From the NCBI RefSeq assembly GCF_018531495.1, contig NZ_JAHDTI010000011.1, positions 124,001 to 188,000 on the forward strand: a stretch of DNA of 64,000 nucleotides, read 5' to 3'. This DNA is from Nonomuraea sediminis. GTDB lineage: Bacteria > Actinomycetota > Actinomycetes > Streptosporangiales > Streptosporangiaceae. Position numbers and translations under genes: made by a program. The notes beneath the pieces were generated by a model. It was not told the DNA's origin. It saw only the letters and a list, made by a program, of their open reading frames with translations, and made no database searches. Positions within the stretch are counted from its first letter, which is position 1, and each line of letters begins with the position of its first letter. Shown piece by piece: positions 8,153 through 18,200 of this stretch.

Positions 8153-10615
8153 ATGCGGATCCCGTTAGCCCTCGCCCTGGTTCTCGCGCTGCTCGCCGTA
8201 CCGGCCATCCCGGTGCTGGCGGCAGACCTGAAGATCGCGAACGGCGGGTTCGACCAGGGTCTGTCCGGCTGGACCAGCTCGCACAGTCCAGGCGGCACGG
8301 CGGCCGTCACCTGGCAGGGCCGGACCAGCGCCCGGATCGCCGACGCCGACGACGGCAAGGCCTACGGACTGGAGAGCACACCTGGCCTGGCCGCCACCGC
8401 GAACACCCGCTACGTGGTCTACGCCAAGGTCTGGGTGGACACCGGGAGCGCCGACCTCTACGTCCGCTTCCACGGCTCGTCGGGGCAGGTGCTGGGCAGC
8501 GGTTACACCCACGTCGCGGGACCCACCGGCGGCTGGACGGACGTGCAGGCCGCCGGGACCGCACCGGTCGGGACGACGTCGGTCTCGGCGCTCGTCTACT
8601 CCGGCGTCGGCAACCAGGGCACGGCCTACTGGGACGACATCCTGATCTCCAAGGCCGACACCGACCTCGGCGTGCAGCTGGAGAGCTCGGTGCCGAACGC
8701 CACCACGTTCGCCGGCGACCAGGCCTACGGCCTGTACACGGGAACCGCCGACACCAACCCGCAGCTGGCCGTCATCGACGTGGCCAGTGAGACGGTGACG
8801 AAGAAGATCACGATCCCCGACACGGCAAGCTCGCCCACCGTGGGCGGCTGGGCCGCGACCACGTCCACCGAAGGCACCGTCTACCTGGGCACCTATCCCA
8901 ACTCCAAGCTCTACAGCTACGTCCCCGGCCAGTCGGCGGTGACCGACCTGGGCAGGGCCGAGGGCGGCTACTCCGTCATCTTCGGCCTGGCGCCGGGCGC
9001 CAACGGCAAGATCTACGGCGGCAGCTACAACGGCGGCCAGTACTTCAAGTACGACAACGGGAAGTTCACCTCGATCGCGTCCCCGGTGTGGGGGACCGTG
9101 GAGTACGTGCGCAGCATCGCGCACGACCCCGTCGCCAACGCCAGCTACCTGGGCGTCGGAACCAACGCCGCGCTCATCAGGTTCGACAACGTGACCGGCG
9201 ACCGCTCCGACCTGCTGCCCCCGGCGTACGCGGTCAACTCCATGGTCGGCGGTGTCACCTGGACGGGCGGGCGGCTGTTCGCCTGGGTCGACCGCACGCT
9301 GCTCGTCCTGAACGTGATCAAGAACGCCGACGGCACCTACCGCGCCACCACCGACGCCACGATCACCGACGTCGACCTGCACATCTCCGACGCCCGCGAC
9401 GGCAAGGTGTGGTTCGTCAGGGACGGCTACCTGTGCTCCTACGACCTGGCCGCCAGGACCTGGCAGCAGACCACGGTCCAGCCCGGCCTCGACGTCACCG
9501 GCTACGGCTGGGTCGGCGGCACGCTCGTCGGCCTGGGCGCGTCCCCCGAGGGCACCAAGATCTTCAAGTACACGCCCGCGACCGGCCAGGCGACCACCCA
9601 CCTCGTGCAGGGCACGCCGGTGCTGCCCGCGGCGATCAACGCGCTCGGCGCGGGACCCGACGGCAAGATCTACACCGGCGGCTACCTGACCGGCGGCACC
9701 GGCATCTACGACCCGCTCCGCGGCGACGCCGACGACACCCGGCCCGACAGGGAGACGCTCGCCGGCCTGACCCAGACCGACAGCATGAAGACCATCAACG
9801 GCAAGCTCTACTTCGGCACCTACCCCTCGGCCAGGCTCTACCAGTACGACCCGGCGGGCCCGTGGCCGCCCACGAAGCTCTACGAGGGCGGCCACGCGGG
9901 GAACAAGGCCGACGACTGCGCCGACGGCGACGACCCGCCCCCGCAGGACCGCCCCTACGCCCTGGCGGGATCGCCCGACGGCACGATCTACATGGGCACG
10001 GTCCCCAAGTACGGCAAGCGCAGCGGCGCGCTCAACATCTGGAAACCCGGCAGCGCGGGCAGGACCCTGTGCGTGGTGCGCGACCAGGCCGTGGTCTCGC
10101 TCGCCTACTCGGGCGGCAAGGTCTACGGCGGCACCTCGACCCGCGGCGCGCTCGGCGTCACCCCGGTCCTGGCGCCCGGCGCCTCGGCCACGCTGTTCGA
10201 CTACGACCCCGCCACGGACGCGGTGACGCCGCACCCGCTGCCCGCCGCCATCGTCAACCGCCAGGCGATCACCGCCGTCGCCGAGGTGGACGGCAAGATC
10301 TGGGGCTTCGCCGAGGGCTGGCTGTTCGTGTACGACCCGGCCTCGGACACGTGGCCCACGGTGAAGCAACTGTTCACCGTCGACTACACGAAGGACACGG
10401 CGCGCGCCTGGCGCGACGCGAACCTGGTGACGATCAAGCAGGACCCGGCGAGCGTCTACGGCTCGATCGGCGACCAGCTCTTCAAGATCGACAAGGCGAC
10501 CAAGGCGATGACCGTGCTGCTGACGGCCGGCGGCATGGACGGCCTGGCCACGGACTCCTACGGCAACCTCTACTACAGGATCGGCGAACGCCTGCACCGC
10601 TTCGCGGCGTTCTGA
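8153..10615 (+). CDS. Secreted protein: carbohydrate-binding-like domain plus beta-propeller
   Basis: 820 residues. Residues 1-23 are a classical signal peptide (MRIPLALALVLALLAVPA, cleavage after VLAA or similar). Residues 25-165 form a jelly-roll of the CBM4/9/22 kind, starting IANGGFDQGLSGW and ending YWDDILIS. The remainder is made of repeated blades with recurring GKIYGGSY, GKIYTGGY, GKLYFGTYP, GTIYMGTV and GKVYGG units, that is, an extracellular beta-propeller, as found in polysaccharide lyases and sugar-binding proteins. No catalytic residue can be assigned. A good RBS (TTGGAGG) precedes the ATG. Probably acts on or binds extracellular polysaccharide. Confidence 0.8.
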   Translation: MRIPLALALVLALLAVPAIPVLAADLKIANGGFDQGLSGWTSSHSPGGTAAVTWQGRTSARIADADDGKAYGLESTPGLAATANTRYVVYAKVWVDTGSADLYVRFHGSSGQVLGSGYTHVAGPTGGWTDVQAAGTAPVGTTSVSALVYSGVGNQGTAYWDDILISKADTDLGVQLESSVPNATTFAGDQAYGLYTGTADTNPQLAVIDVASETVTKKITIPDTASSPTVGGWAATTSTEGTVYLGTYPNSKLYSYVPGQSAVTDLGRAEGGYSVIFGLAPGANGKIYGGSYNGGQYFKYDNGKFTSIASPVWGTVEYVRSIAHDPVANASYLGVGTNAALIRFDNVTGDRSDLLPPAYAVNSMVGGVTWTGGRLFAWVDRTLLVLNVIKNADGTYRATTDATITDVDLHISDARDGKVWFVRDGYLCSYDLAARTWQQTTVQPGLDVTGYGWVGGTLVGLGASPEGTKIFKYTPATGQATTHLVQGTPVLPAAINALGAGPDGKIYTGGYLTGGTGIYDPLRGDADDTRPDRETLAGLTQTDSMKTINGKLYFGTYPSARLYQYDPAGPWPPTKLYEGGHAGNKADDCADGDDPPPQDRPYALAGSPDGTIYMGTVPKYGKRSGALNIWKPGSAGRTLCVVRDQAVVSLAYSGGKVYGGTSTRGALGVTPVLAPGASATLFDYDPATDAVTPHPLPAAIVNRQAITAVAEVDGKIWGFAEGWLFVYDPASDTWPTVKQLFTVDYTKDTARAWRDANLVTIKQDPASVYGSIGDQLFKIDKATKAMTVLLTAGGMDGLATDSYGNLYYRIGERLHRFAAF

Positions 10616-10694
10616 TCCCGGTCACCTTCCTCCCGCGCGCCGTGTCATAGCCACGACGGCCATGTCACGGCGCGTAAGGAGCAGTTCGTGTAGA

Positions 10695-10725
10695 TTGGCA
10701 AGGCGGTTTTGCTACCTTGGCAAGG
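10695..10725 (+). promoter_or_regulatory. Tandem TTGGCAAGG repeats before XRE-cupin gene
   Basis: TTGGCAAGG occurs at 10695-10703 and again at 10717-10725, 22 bases apart (about two helical turns), ending at the GTG start. The layout suggests an autoregulatory operator for the downstream XRE protein and a leaderless transcript. Confidence 0.4.
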
Positions 10726-11303
10726 TGGACGACGAATTCGAGGACGTGCTGACGGCGGTCGGGCCGCGGCTGCGGGCGCTGCGGGTGGCCGCGGGAACCA
10801 CGCTGAACCAGCTGAGCGAGACGACCGGGATCTCGGTCAGCACGCTGTCGCGGCTGGAGTCCGGGCTGCGCAGGCCGACGCTGGAGCTGCTGCTGCCCCT
10901 GGCCAAGGCGTACGGCGTGCCGCTCGACGAGCTGGTCGGCGCGCCGGAGACGGGCGACCCGCGGGTCCACCTGCGGCCCTTGAAGCGCAACGGCAGGACG
11001 ATCATCCCGCTGACCCGGCGGCTCGGCGGCATCCAGGCATACAAGATGATCATCCCGCAGGAGCCCATCGGCGAGCTGCGCGTGCACGAGGGCTACGACT
11101 GGCTCTACGTGATGTCCGGCCGGCTGAGGCTCATGCTGGCCGACAAGGAGGTCGTGCTCACGCCCGGTGAAGCGGCCGAGTTCGACACCCACGTCCCGCA
11201 CGCCTTCACCAGCGCGGACCCCCGGCCGGTGGAGATCCTGACCCTGTTCGGCAGCCAGGGCGAACGCATGCACGTCCGCGCCCGCCCGGCCACCTCCTCC
11301 TAG
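10725..11303 (+). CDS. XRE family regulator with C-terminal cupin sensor
   Basis: 192 residues from the GTG at 10725. An HTH_3 domain (LRALRVAAGTTLNQLSETTG followed by ISVSTLSRLESGLRRPTL, about residues 13-66) is followed by a cupin domain (HEGYDWLYVMSGRLRLML, then PGEAAEFDTHVPHAF). This class of MerR-like-size regulators senses a small ligand through the cupin and represses a neighbouring gene. The frame is open further upstream, but the chosen start fits the homologue at 37840-38412, which begins MDAELEQ. No RBS is visible, so translation is probably leaderless. Confidence 0.85.
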   Translation: MDDEFEDVLTAVGPRLRALRVAAGTTLNQLSETTGISVSTLSRLESGLRRPTLELLLPLAKAYGVPLDELVGAPETGDPRVHLRPLKRNGRTIIPLTRRLGGIQAYKMIIPQEPIGELRVHEGYDWLYVMSGRLRLMLADKEVVLTPGEAAEFDTHVPHAFTSADPRPVEILTLFGSQGERMHVRARPATSS

Positions 11304-11571
11304 CCGTGCACGGCGGTCACGGACGGTTCAGGACGATGGAGTTGATGGGCGTCAGGTCGAGCACGTCGTAACAGGCGATGCAGGCTGTCCCCTCCACCGG
11401 GGAAAGGGTCGAGACGATTCCTCAATGCTCGTCTTGCACGATGTTGCCGATGTCACGCAGACGCTACGTAGGTGTGGCTTCAGCTCGGCTTCACGTGTCC
11501 GGGGGCTGAATTCCGTGTGAATGATCCGCGGTTATCGCCTTGGTTTGTTGGGATACCGGGAGAATTGAGAG

Positions 11572-13209
11572 GTGGCTGCGTTACAGCTGCTGGGGGAGCT
11601 GGTCGATTTTCTCGGGGGAGTCGGTCCGGTCCTGTTCGGGATCATCCTGTTGCTGGTCACGCCATTCGTCGACCGGCTGCTGGTGCGGCGTAAGCGGATC
11701 AGCTTCCGCGTGCTGTACAACTCCAAGATCGGGCTGGGCCCCGAGAAGTACGAGCCCGCCGAATCGGACCCGCCGCAGCTGCGCCGGCTCACCACGCTGC
11801 TCGAGCGGATGAGCATCGTCGTCATCCGCATCCGCAACAGCGGCAGCTACGACATCGACGATGACGACTTCGACAGGCCGCTGTCGTTCACCTTCGGCGG
11901 CCGGGTCGTGTGGAACGCCCGCGTGTCCGAGGCCACCACCGATCACCTGCGCACCCGGCTGCGCAACGGGCTGCGCTTCTTCACCACCGCCAACAGGCCA
12001 TCGCCCGACAGCCTGCAGACCGTGCGCGGCCGGTTGGGGGAGCGGATGGCCCGCTGGCTGCTCGGCGGCCAGGCGCAGCAGGACAACCCCGAACCCGCCT
12101 GGCACGGGGTCCGCATGGAGGACCTGGCGCTCAAGCGGGGACAGCGCGCCAAGCTGGTCGTGGTGCTGCGCGAGGAGGACCCGACCGGCGAGGAGATCAC
12201 CAAGGTCGTCGAGCACACCGGCAAGCTCAGGGACACCGGCATGATCAAGGACGAGGGCCGGACGCGGCGCGTCACGCTGCCCCGGGTCAGCGGCGCCCTG
12301 GTCATTGTGCTCACCGCGCTGCTCGTGCTCAGCCAGCTCGCCCAGCCCAGGGACAAGACGGTCGCCTGCGCCTCGGGGACGCTGCGGATCGAGGGGTCGA
12401 GCGTGTTCATGGACGCCATGCGCGCCGTCGCCGAGGAGTACATGAAAGCCTGCGGGGACGCCACGATCACCACCAACGCCAACGGCTCGCTCGGCGGCGT
12501 CCGCGACGTGGCCACGGCGGGCTCCGGCGACCTGGTGGCGCTTTCGGACGGGAGGAGCAGGGACTACGCCAACCTGTACGCGGAGAAACTGGCGATCGTC
12601 GTCTACTACGTGGTGGTCAACAGCGGCGTGGGCGTCACCACGCTGAGCGTGAAGGACCTGCAGCGGATCAACAGCGGCGCGGTCAACGACTGGCGGCGGA
12701 TCCGCGGCGGAGACCCGCTGCCGATCAGGATCGTCAGCCGCGGCGGCGATTCCGGCACCAGGCAACTGTACGAGCAGCGCGTGCTCGGCACCGGCGAGAA
12801 CGTGCTGTCCTCCAGCGAATGCCTGACCAGGGACCGCAACGCTGGTGTGCCGATCATCCGGTGCGAGCGCGGCGACAACGCCAAGGTCATCCAGCAGGTC
12901 AGCACCACCCCGGGGGCGATCGGCTACGCCGACGCGCAGTCGCTGGCCGAGGCCCGCAGGGCCGGCACCATCACCGCGCTCACGCTGGACGGGCGCGCCT
13001 TCGACGCCTCGACCGCCGTCGAGTCCGGCTACCCGTTCTGGACCGTCGAATACCTCTACACGCGCGCCAAGCCGCAGCCGGGCTCGCTCGCCGCCGATTT
13101 CCTCGCCTTCGCGCACAATCACCCGCTGGCCAGGGGCCACCTCACCGAGTCGGGCTTCCGCCCCTGCGCCACCGCCGAGGGCACCCTGCCGCTCTGCGAC
13201 CTGCGCTGA
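11572..13209 (+). CDS. Membrane protein with C-terminal PstS-like phosphate-binding domain
   Basis: 545 residues. A first membrane segment (residues 12-32, VGPVLFGIILLLVTPFVDRL) is followed by about 200 cytosolic residues of a beta-rich domain with no name I can give, a second membrane segment near residues 243-262 (ALVIVLTALLVLS), and then a PBP-like domain of the PstS type (LRIEGSSVFMDAMRAVAEEY, RGGDSGTRQLYEQRV, TPGAIGYADAQSLAEA). The binding domain is therefore outside and the N-terminal domain inside: a sensor-like architecture rather than a transport receptor. No pst permease or ATPase is nearby. GTG start; weak RBS. Confidence 0.75.
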   Translation: MAALQLLGELVDFLGGVGPVLFGIILLLVTPFVDRLLVRRKRISFRVLYNSKIGLGPEKYEPAESDPPQLRRLTTLLERMSIVVIRIRNSGSYDIDDDDFDRPLSFTFGGRVVWNARVSEATTDHLRTRLRNGLRFFTTANRPSPDSLQTVRGRLGERMARWLLGGQAQQDNPEPAWHGVRMEDLALKRGQRAKLVVVLREEDPTGEEITKVVEHTGKLRDTGMIKDEGRTRRVTLPRVSGALVIVLTALLVLSQLAQPRDKTVACASGTLRIEGSSVFMDAMRAVAEEYMKACGDATITTNANGSLGGVRDVATAGSGDLVALSDGRSRDYANLYAEKLAIVVYYVVVNSGVGVTTLSVKDLQRINSGAVNDWRRIRGGDPLPIRIVSRGGDSGTRQLYEQRVLGTGENVLSSSECLTRDRNAGVPIIRCERGDNAKVIQQVSTTPGAIGYADAQSLAEARRAGTITALTLDGRAFDASTAVESGYPFWTVEYLYTRAKPQPGSLAADFLAFAHNHPLARGHLTESGFRPCATAEGTLPLCDLR

Positions 13210-13685
13210 TCACCCAGGGCGTGCGGGCACGCGCCGCCGCTGTTCCTATCCATGATCACTGGCATGGCGGGCTCGGTGATCGTCACCTTCGCGCTGGGCC
13301 CTGCCCACAAAAGGCCTTCGCTTCGCTCAGACGTTCTTCTGAGACCCACCCGTTGTCGTGGCTACCCTGTAGTCCATCTGGACCCCACCCTGCTCCAAGG
13401 TGCTCGCTCCGCTCGCGCGTCCTCCCGGTCGAGCTGAAGCTCGACCCCTGAATGCCTTCGCTTCGCTCAGACGTCCTTTCACGAGCCCGCCCGTTACCCA
13501 CCTGGACCGCCGCCCGTCTGGTGCCCACCCAGGAGGCGGGCGCGTAGCGCGCCTGCGCGACCTGACAGCGACCCGATGAAGGTTTCCCTGGCGAGGATGG
13601 TCACGCACCATGCCTCAGTGGACCCTGCCCCAGGGCACTTCATTTCCAGGCGTCCGGTAGGCAGCCGCACTGACCCATAGGCTTT
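13210..13685. other. Gene-poor stretch with duplicated segment
   Basis: No supportable gene on either strand. It holds a diverged duplication (see the 21-bp repeat at 13314 and 13454) and short GC-rich words typical of decayed intergenic DNA. Together with the HAD remnant and the IS-like end to the right, it looks like a site of past insertions and deletions. Confidence 0.5.
13314..13474 (+). repeat. 21-bp direct repeat, copies at 13314-13334 and 13454-13474
   Basis: Two identical 21-base copies, beginning CCTTCGCTTCGCTCAGACG after a G, lie 140 bases apart. Similarity continues weakly to their right (CCCACCCGTT versus CCCGCCCGTT), showing an older duplication rather than chance. Confidence 0.6.
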
Positions 13686-13994
13686 AGGGCCGTCGCCTTC
13701 GACGTGGGCGAGACCATTCTGCGCGACGACCGCTATTGGGCATCTTGGGCCGACTGGCTCGACGTCCCCAGACATACCCTGTCCGCGATCGTCGTCGCTC
13801 AAGGCCGTGACAACGCTGACGCTCTCCGACTTCTTCGACCGGGGATCGATCTCGAGGCCGAGTACGCCGCACGCGAAGCCGCCGGGCTCGGCGAACGCAT
13901 CGAGGAGGCAGACCTCTACGCCGATGTCCGGCCAGCGCTCGCCGCTCTTCGCAGAGCCGACTACCGCTTGATCATCGTCGGCAACCACGCATGA
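13686..13994 (+). pseudogene. HAD-superfamily hydrolase fragment
   Basis: In frame, AVAFDVGETIL at the left end is the DxDxT-region motif I of HAD hydrolases in its common FDVGETL variant, and the frame continues through a helical cap-like part to RRADYRLIIVGNHA, close to motif II. It then stops at a TGA about 100 residues in, where an intact enzyme would have about 200-240. There is also no start codon before the motif: an in-frame TGA lies at 13671. Both ends are broken, so it is a relic. Confidence 0.65.
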
Positions 13995-14015
13995 ACGGCA
14001 GCGGCACAGGCCAGA

Positions 14016-14048
14016 ATCCCCGGGCTTCAGCCCGAGGAGCGCGCGTCA
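14016..14048 (+). mobile_element. Possible IS200/IS605-type right end remnant
   Basis: A short hairpin (CGGGCT, TC, AGCCCG at 14021-14034) is preceded by GAATCCC and followed by GAGGAGCGCGCGTCAAT. Actinobacterial IS605/TnpB elements commonly end with a hairpin of this kind and a TCAA-type cleavage sequence. It lies just after the truncated HAD frame. No transposase or TnpB remains. Confidence 0.35.
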
Positions 14049-14189
14049 ATGCATCAACTGCCGGCGTCTTCGAAGCCGCCTGAGCTCGAGCCTGACGCCG
14101 GTGACTTGACCGGTTGGGGACCGTTCCTTCTTGTCTGCTTTGCCGGTAGATGCGGGAACTCATCACCGCGCGTTCATAGCGTCTGAGAT

Positions 14190-15239
14190 GTGGGAAACGC
14201 GACTGCGGCCGGCGCGGCTGCCCTGCTGGTGGCAGTCGCGCTGGCCGCGTGCGGCACCGTCGAGGAGCGGAGCGCGTCCCCACTGCCGGGGCAGGCCGCG
14301 ACGATCATCGGCTCGGGCTCGACGGCACAACTCAGCGCGATCGACGCCTGGCGGGCGGGGTTCGCCAGGATCGTCCCCGGGGCGAACATCGTGTACCAGC
14401 CCGTCGGCTCGGGTGAAGGCGTGCGCAACTTCATCCGGGGTCACGCCACCTTCGCGGGCTCCGACTTCGTGATGAGCTCCGAGCAGCGGCTGCAGGCCGA
14501 CAAGCGGTGCGCCGGCCGGGCGTTCCACCTGCCCATGGTGGTGAGCCCGATCGCGTTGGTCTACAACCTGGACATGCCCGATCTGAAGCTGTCTCCCGGC
14601 ACCATCACCGGCGTCTTCAGCGGGAAGATCACCAGGTGGGACGACCACGCGATCGCCCACGACAACCCCGGCGCCAACCTGCCCCACGCCGGCATCAGGG
14701 TCTTCCACCGGATCGACGACTCCGGCACGAGCAAGAACCTGACCCGCTTCCTCCGGCAGGTGGGCGGCTGGCCGTACAAGCCCTCGACGACGTGGCTCGC
14801 GCCCGGAGGCGAGGGTGTCGTGGGGTCGGCCCAGATGACGGACGCGGTGAAGACCAGCGACCACTCGATCGGCTACGTGGAGTACGGCTACGCCAGCGCG
14901 GCCCAGCTGCGCATGGCGAAGGTGAAGAACGCCGCCGGCGAGTACGTCGAGCTGTCGCCGGAGAGCGCGAGCGCGAGCGTGGCCGGCGCCCGGGTCGTCG
15001 GCACGGGCGGTGACCTGGCGGTCAAGCTCGACTCCTCGGTGAAGAAGCCGGGGGCGTACCCGATGGTGATGCTCACCTACGAGATCGTCTGCTCGAAGGG
15101 CTCGCCTCCGCTGCTGCGCGGCTTCCTGGGCTACGCCGCCGGGAACGCGGGCCAGTCCAACCTGTCGCTGCTCGGCTACGCCCCGCTGCCGCCCGAACTG
15201 CTCGCCCAGGTGCGCGCGTCGCTGGACTCCATGACCTGA
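14190..15239 (+). CDS. PstS-like phosphate-binding lipoprotein
   Basis: 349 residues with a lipoprotein signal (LLVAVALAAC, lipobox Cys21). The mature part is a PstS-type periplasmic binding protein: IIGSGSTAQLSAIDAW, GSGEGVRNFI, AGSDFVMSSEQ, GVFSGKITRWDD, RIDDSGTSKNLTRFL and IGYVEYGYA, where the serine/arginine/aspartate residues bind phosphate in the family. pstC, pstA and pstB do not follow, so it is an orphan receptor. The GTG start at 14190 has no strong RBS. It converges on the kinase gene, with ten bases between the stops. Confidence 0.88.
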   Translation: MGNATAAGAAALLVAVALAACGTVEERSASPLPGQAATIIGSGSTAQLSAIDAWRAGFARIVPGANIVYQPVGSGEGVRNFIRGHATFAGSDFVMSSEQRLQADKRCAGRAFHLPMVVSPIALVYNLDMPDLKLSPGTITGVFSGKITRWDDHAIAHDNPGANLPHAGIRVFHRIDDSGTSKNLTRFLRQVGGWPYKPSTTWLAPGGEGVVGSAQMTDAVKTSDHSIGYVEYGYASAAQLRMAKVKNAAGEYVELSPESASASVAGARVVGTGGDLAVKLDSSVKKPGAYPMVMLTYEIVCSKGSPPLLRGFLGYAAGNAGQSNLSLLGYAPLPPELLAQVRASLDSMT

Positions 15240-15249
15240 TGGCTGGGGA

Positions 15250-18200
15250 TCACGCGCAGACCTCCACCGCGGGCAGGTCGGGCACATTGGCGGACCACTC
15301 CTGCTCACTGAGGGGGCGCGCGAAGCGCCGGCACAGCGCGTCGGCCACGGCGGACGGCGTGACGAGGTGCTCGTGGCGCCCTCCGAGATCGTCGAAGGTG
15401 AGCAGCCGGGTACCGTTGGCGGTGAAGGCGGCGAGCCGGACGGAGCCCCGCTCGGCGGGCAGCGCGCCGACCGGCCGGCCGAGCGCCAGGTCGTAGAGAC
15501 GAACCCGGCCGTCGGAGCCCACGACGGCGGCCAGGTCCTCCACCGGTGAGACAGCCAGTTCGTCGGGAGCGCCTGTCGGGCCGTTGACGACGAGCCTGGG
15601 CGAGCCCTGACGGTTCCAGACGGTGAGCCGCCCGTGGTTGTCGGCGGTGACCAGCTCCCCCGACCCCGTGAAGGCGGCGTGGACCAGCTTGGTCACCCGG
15701 CCGGTGCCCTGGAAACCGGCGCCGGAGGGTTTCCCCGTCGCGGCGTCAAGCAGCGCGGGCTGCTCGCCGAGCACCGCCATCCTGGTCCCGTCGCGGTTGA
15801 AGACCACGTCCGCCAGGCCTCGGGTCTTGACCGACCACAGGGCGCGGCCCGCCCGCCAGTCCCACAGTTGGAGCGTGACCTTGGATGAGTCGTCCGACGT
15901 CTCGAGGATCATCGCAACCTTGCCGCCGTCGGGGCTGAAACGCCGCAACCAGGCGGTGCCGTCGAACGGGAGCTGCTTGATCTCCTTCCTGGTGGTGGCA
16001 TCGTGGATGCGCAGCCGGGTCGTGTTCTGGACGTCCTTGGGCCCGTTCTCGGAGATCTCGAAGGTGCTGATCCCGAACTGCCTGCCGTCGGGGCTGAACT
16101 CGATTCCGTTGATGGAGATCGTCTCCTCGGATCCGCCCAGCAGCAGGTGACGGCGTCCGCCGCTGTCGAAGTAGGCGTAGTCGGCCGAGTCCTCACTCTT
16201 CACCACCACGCTCCGCGTGCCGTCAGGGCTGACCGCCTCCGTGGTGATGTCGGGATGGGCGGGGGCGGACAGCGCCGACACGTCCAGGGAGAACACCCGG
16301 TCCTCGCTCAGGTAGCGCAGCACCTTCCCGCCGGAGTCGAATCTCGGCTGGGGCCACATGGACTCGGCCACCGAATCGATGGAATCCGACGAGGTCGCCA
16401 TGGTGAGCGTGGCGAGCAGCACCCCGTCGCCCCACACCTGGATCTGCTTCTCCGTGGCCGAGGCGAGCAGCTTCTCGTCCGGGCTGAGCACCACCCGGCC
16501 CTGGTTCCACTGGTGTGGACCGACGTCTATCAACGTCCCGTCCAGGAACGGGTCCTTCCCGCTCAGCCCGAGCCGCCCTCGTGGCAGCACCTCGAGCACC
16601 AAACCCTTCTTGGTCACCGCCAGCGGATCGGCACAGCTCTTGCACGGCTCCTGTGTCCGCCTGGACGCGGTGACCTTCATGCCGGGCAGCGCGAACCTGC
16701 CGATCGTGTCGTTGTCCCGGTAGTGCATGTAGACGGCGGACCCGTCGGGGGTCATCGCGCCGTTCCAGAAGCCGCCCATCGGAGTGGTCCCGCCGGTCCG
16801 CAGGTCCCAGAGCGTGAAGTCGCTGTCCTGCTGCAGCACCACGTAGCGGTCGACCGTGCCGAACCTGACGGCCACCACGTCGGTCTGATCGCCCGCGATC
16901 GGCTTGCGCAGCGGCCAGACCCGGCCCTGCCTGCCCGTCCTCACGTCCCAGGTGCGCACCTCCCGGTTCGTCAGGACCGCGAGCAGCGCGCCGGACGGGC
17001 TGAGCGTCACGTCCAGCGGCGAGCCTTTGACCTGCAGCTTCACCGTGCCGGACTGGCGCCCGGTCACCACGTCCCAGAAACGGGCCTCGCCGCCGCTGAC
17101 GCTGACCAGCGTCCGGCCGTCGGCGCTGAGCGTGCGGATCGTGCCCGGATCGGTGGACGGGTCGTGGAACATCGCGGTCTCGCGCTGGGCCAGGGAGTCG
17201 TTCATCGCCTTGCGCGTCTCGGGGGTCGGATCGAGCCGCCAGGCCGCCACGCTGAGCAGGGCGCCCAGGCGCGGGTCCGTGGCCCTGACGGTGCCGGCCG
17301 CCGCCGCGATCCTGGCCGCCTCCGAGACGCGGAACCGGTCGTTGGCCAGCTTGCCCTGCCAGATCGCCACCCCGGTCGCGGCCAGCGCGACCACGAGTAA
17401 CGCCGCCAGGCTCACCGACACCAGCCGGTTCCTGCGCGCCCTGCGCCGTCCCAGCGCCGCGCCCGCGTCGAGGAAGTCGCGCTCCACCCTGGCCAAGGTG
17501 ATGTCCCGGCGGGCGGTGGCGGCCCACTGCAGGGCGTGCTCCAGCGACCGGCCGGCGTACAGGTCGCCGTCGCGCCTGCCGCCGTCGTCCCAGCGGCGTG
17601 CCGCGGTCAGGATGTCGCGGTGGGCGGCCAGGCCGTCCCTGTTCGTCTCGATCCAGCGGCGGAACCGGGGCCAGGCGTGCGGTAACGCGGGCCTGGCCAG
17701 CCGTACCTCCTCGCCGCTGGTCTCCAGCAGGTAGCCGAACACCCGCAGCACGCCCTCGGCCTCGGCGAACTCGCTCAGCCTGGCCCGCCGTACGGCGATG
17801 TCGCCCTCGTCGTCGACCGTGACCAGCCGCAGGAACACCTGCGCGGCCAGCTCGCGGTCGGCGGGGCCGAGCATGCCGTAGGCCTCCTCGGCCAGCGGGC
17901 CGAGGCCGGGATCGTGCCCCTGCGTGTTCAGCTGCGAGGCGCGGCTGCCCTCCTCGAGCAGGCGCGCGGTGTCGAGGTGCCCGTCGCCGCTGATCAGCGC
18001 GAGCAGCAGGGCGCGCGCGGTGGGGCGGCTCAGCGGGTCCTTGCGCAGCGCGGCGTGCACCAGCTGGCGCAGCGACTCCGGCAGGACGGTCAGATCCGGC
18101 TCGACCGACATCACCTGGTGCATGACCGCGCCGAGCGTCTCGGCCTTGAACGGGTCCCTGCCGGTCGCGGCGAACAGCACGATCCCGCCCCAGGCGAACA

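Noticed and set aside
8165..10597. 810-codon open frame on the minus strand
   Set aside because: Antisense shadow of the secreted propeller gene; low-complexity Val/Gly/Arg sequence.
13314..13474. CRISPR-like repeat
   Set aside because: Only two copies 140 bases apart, no further units and no cas genes.
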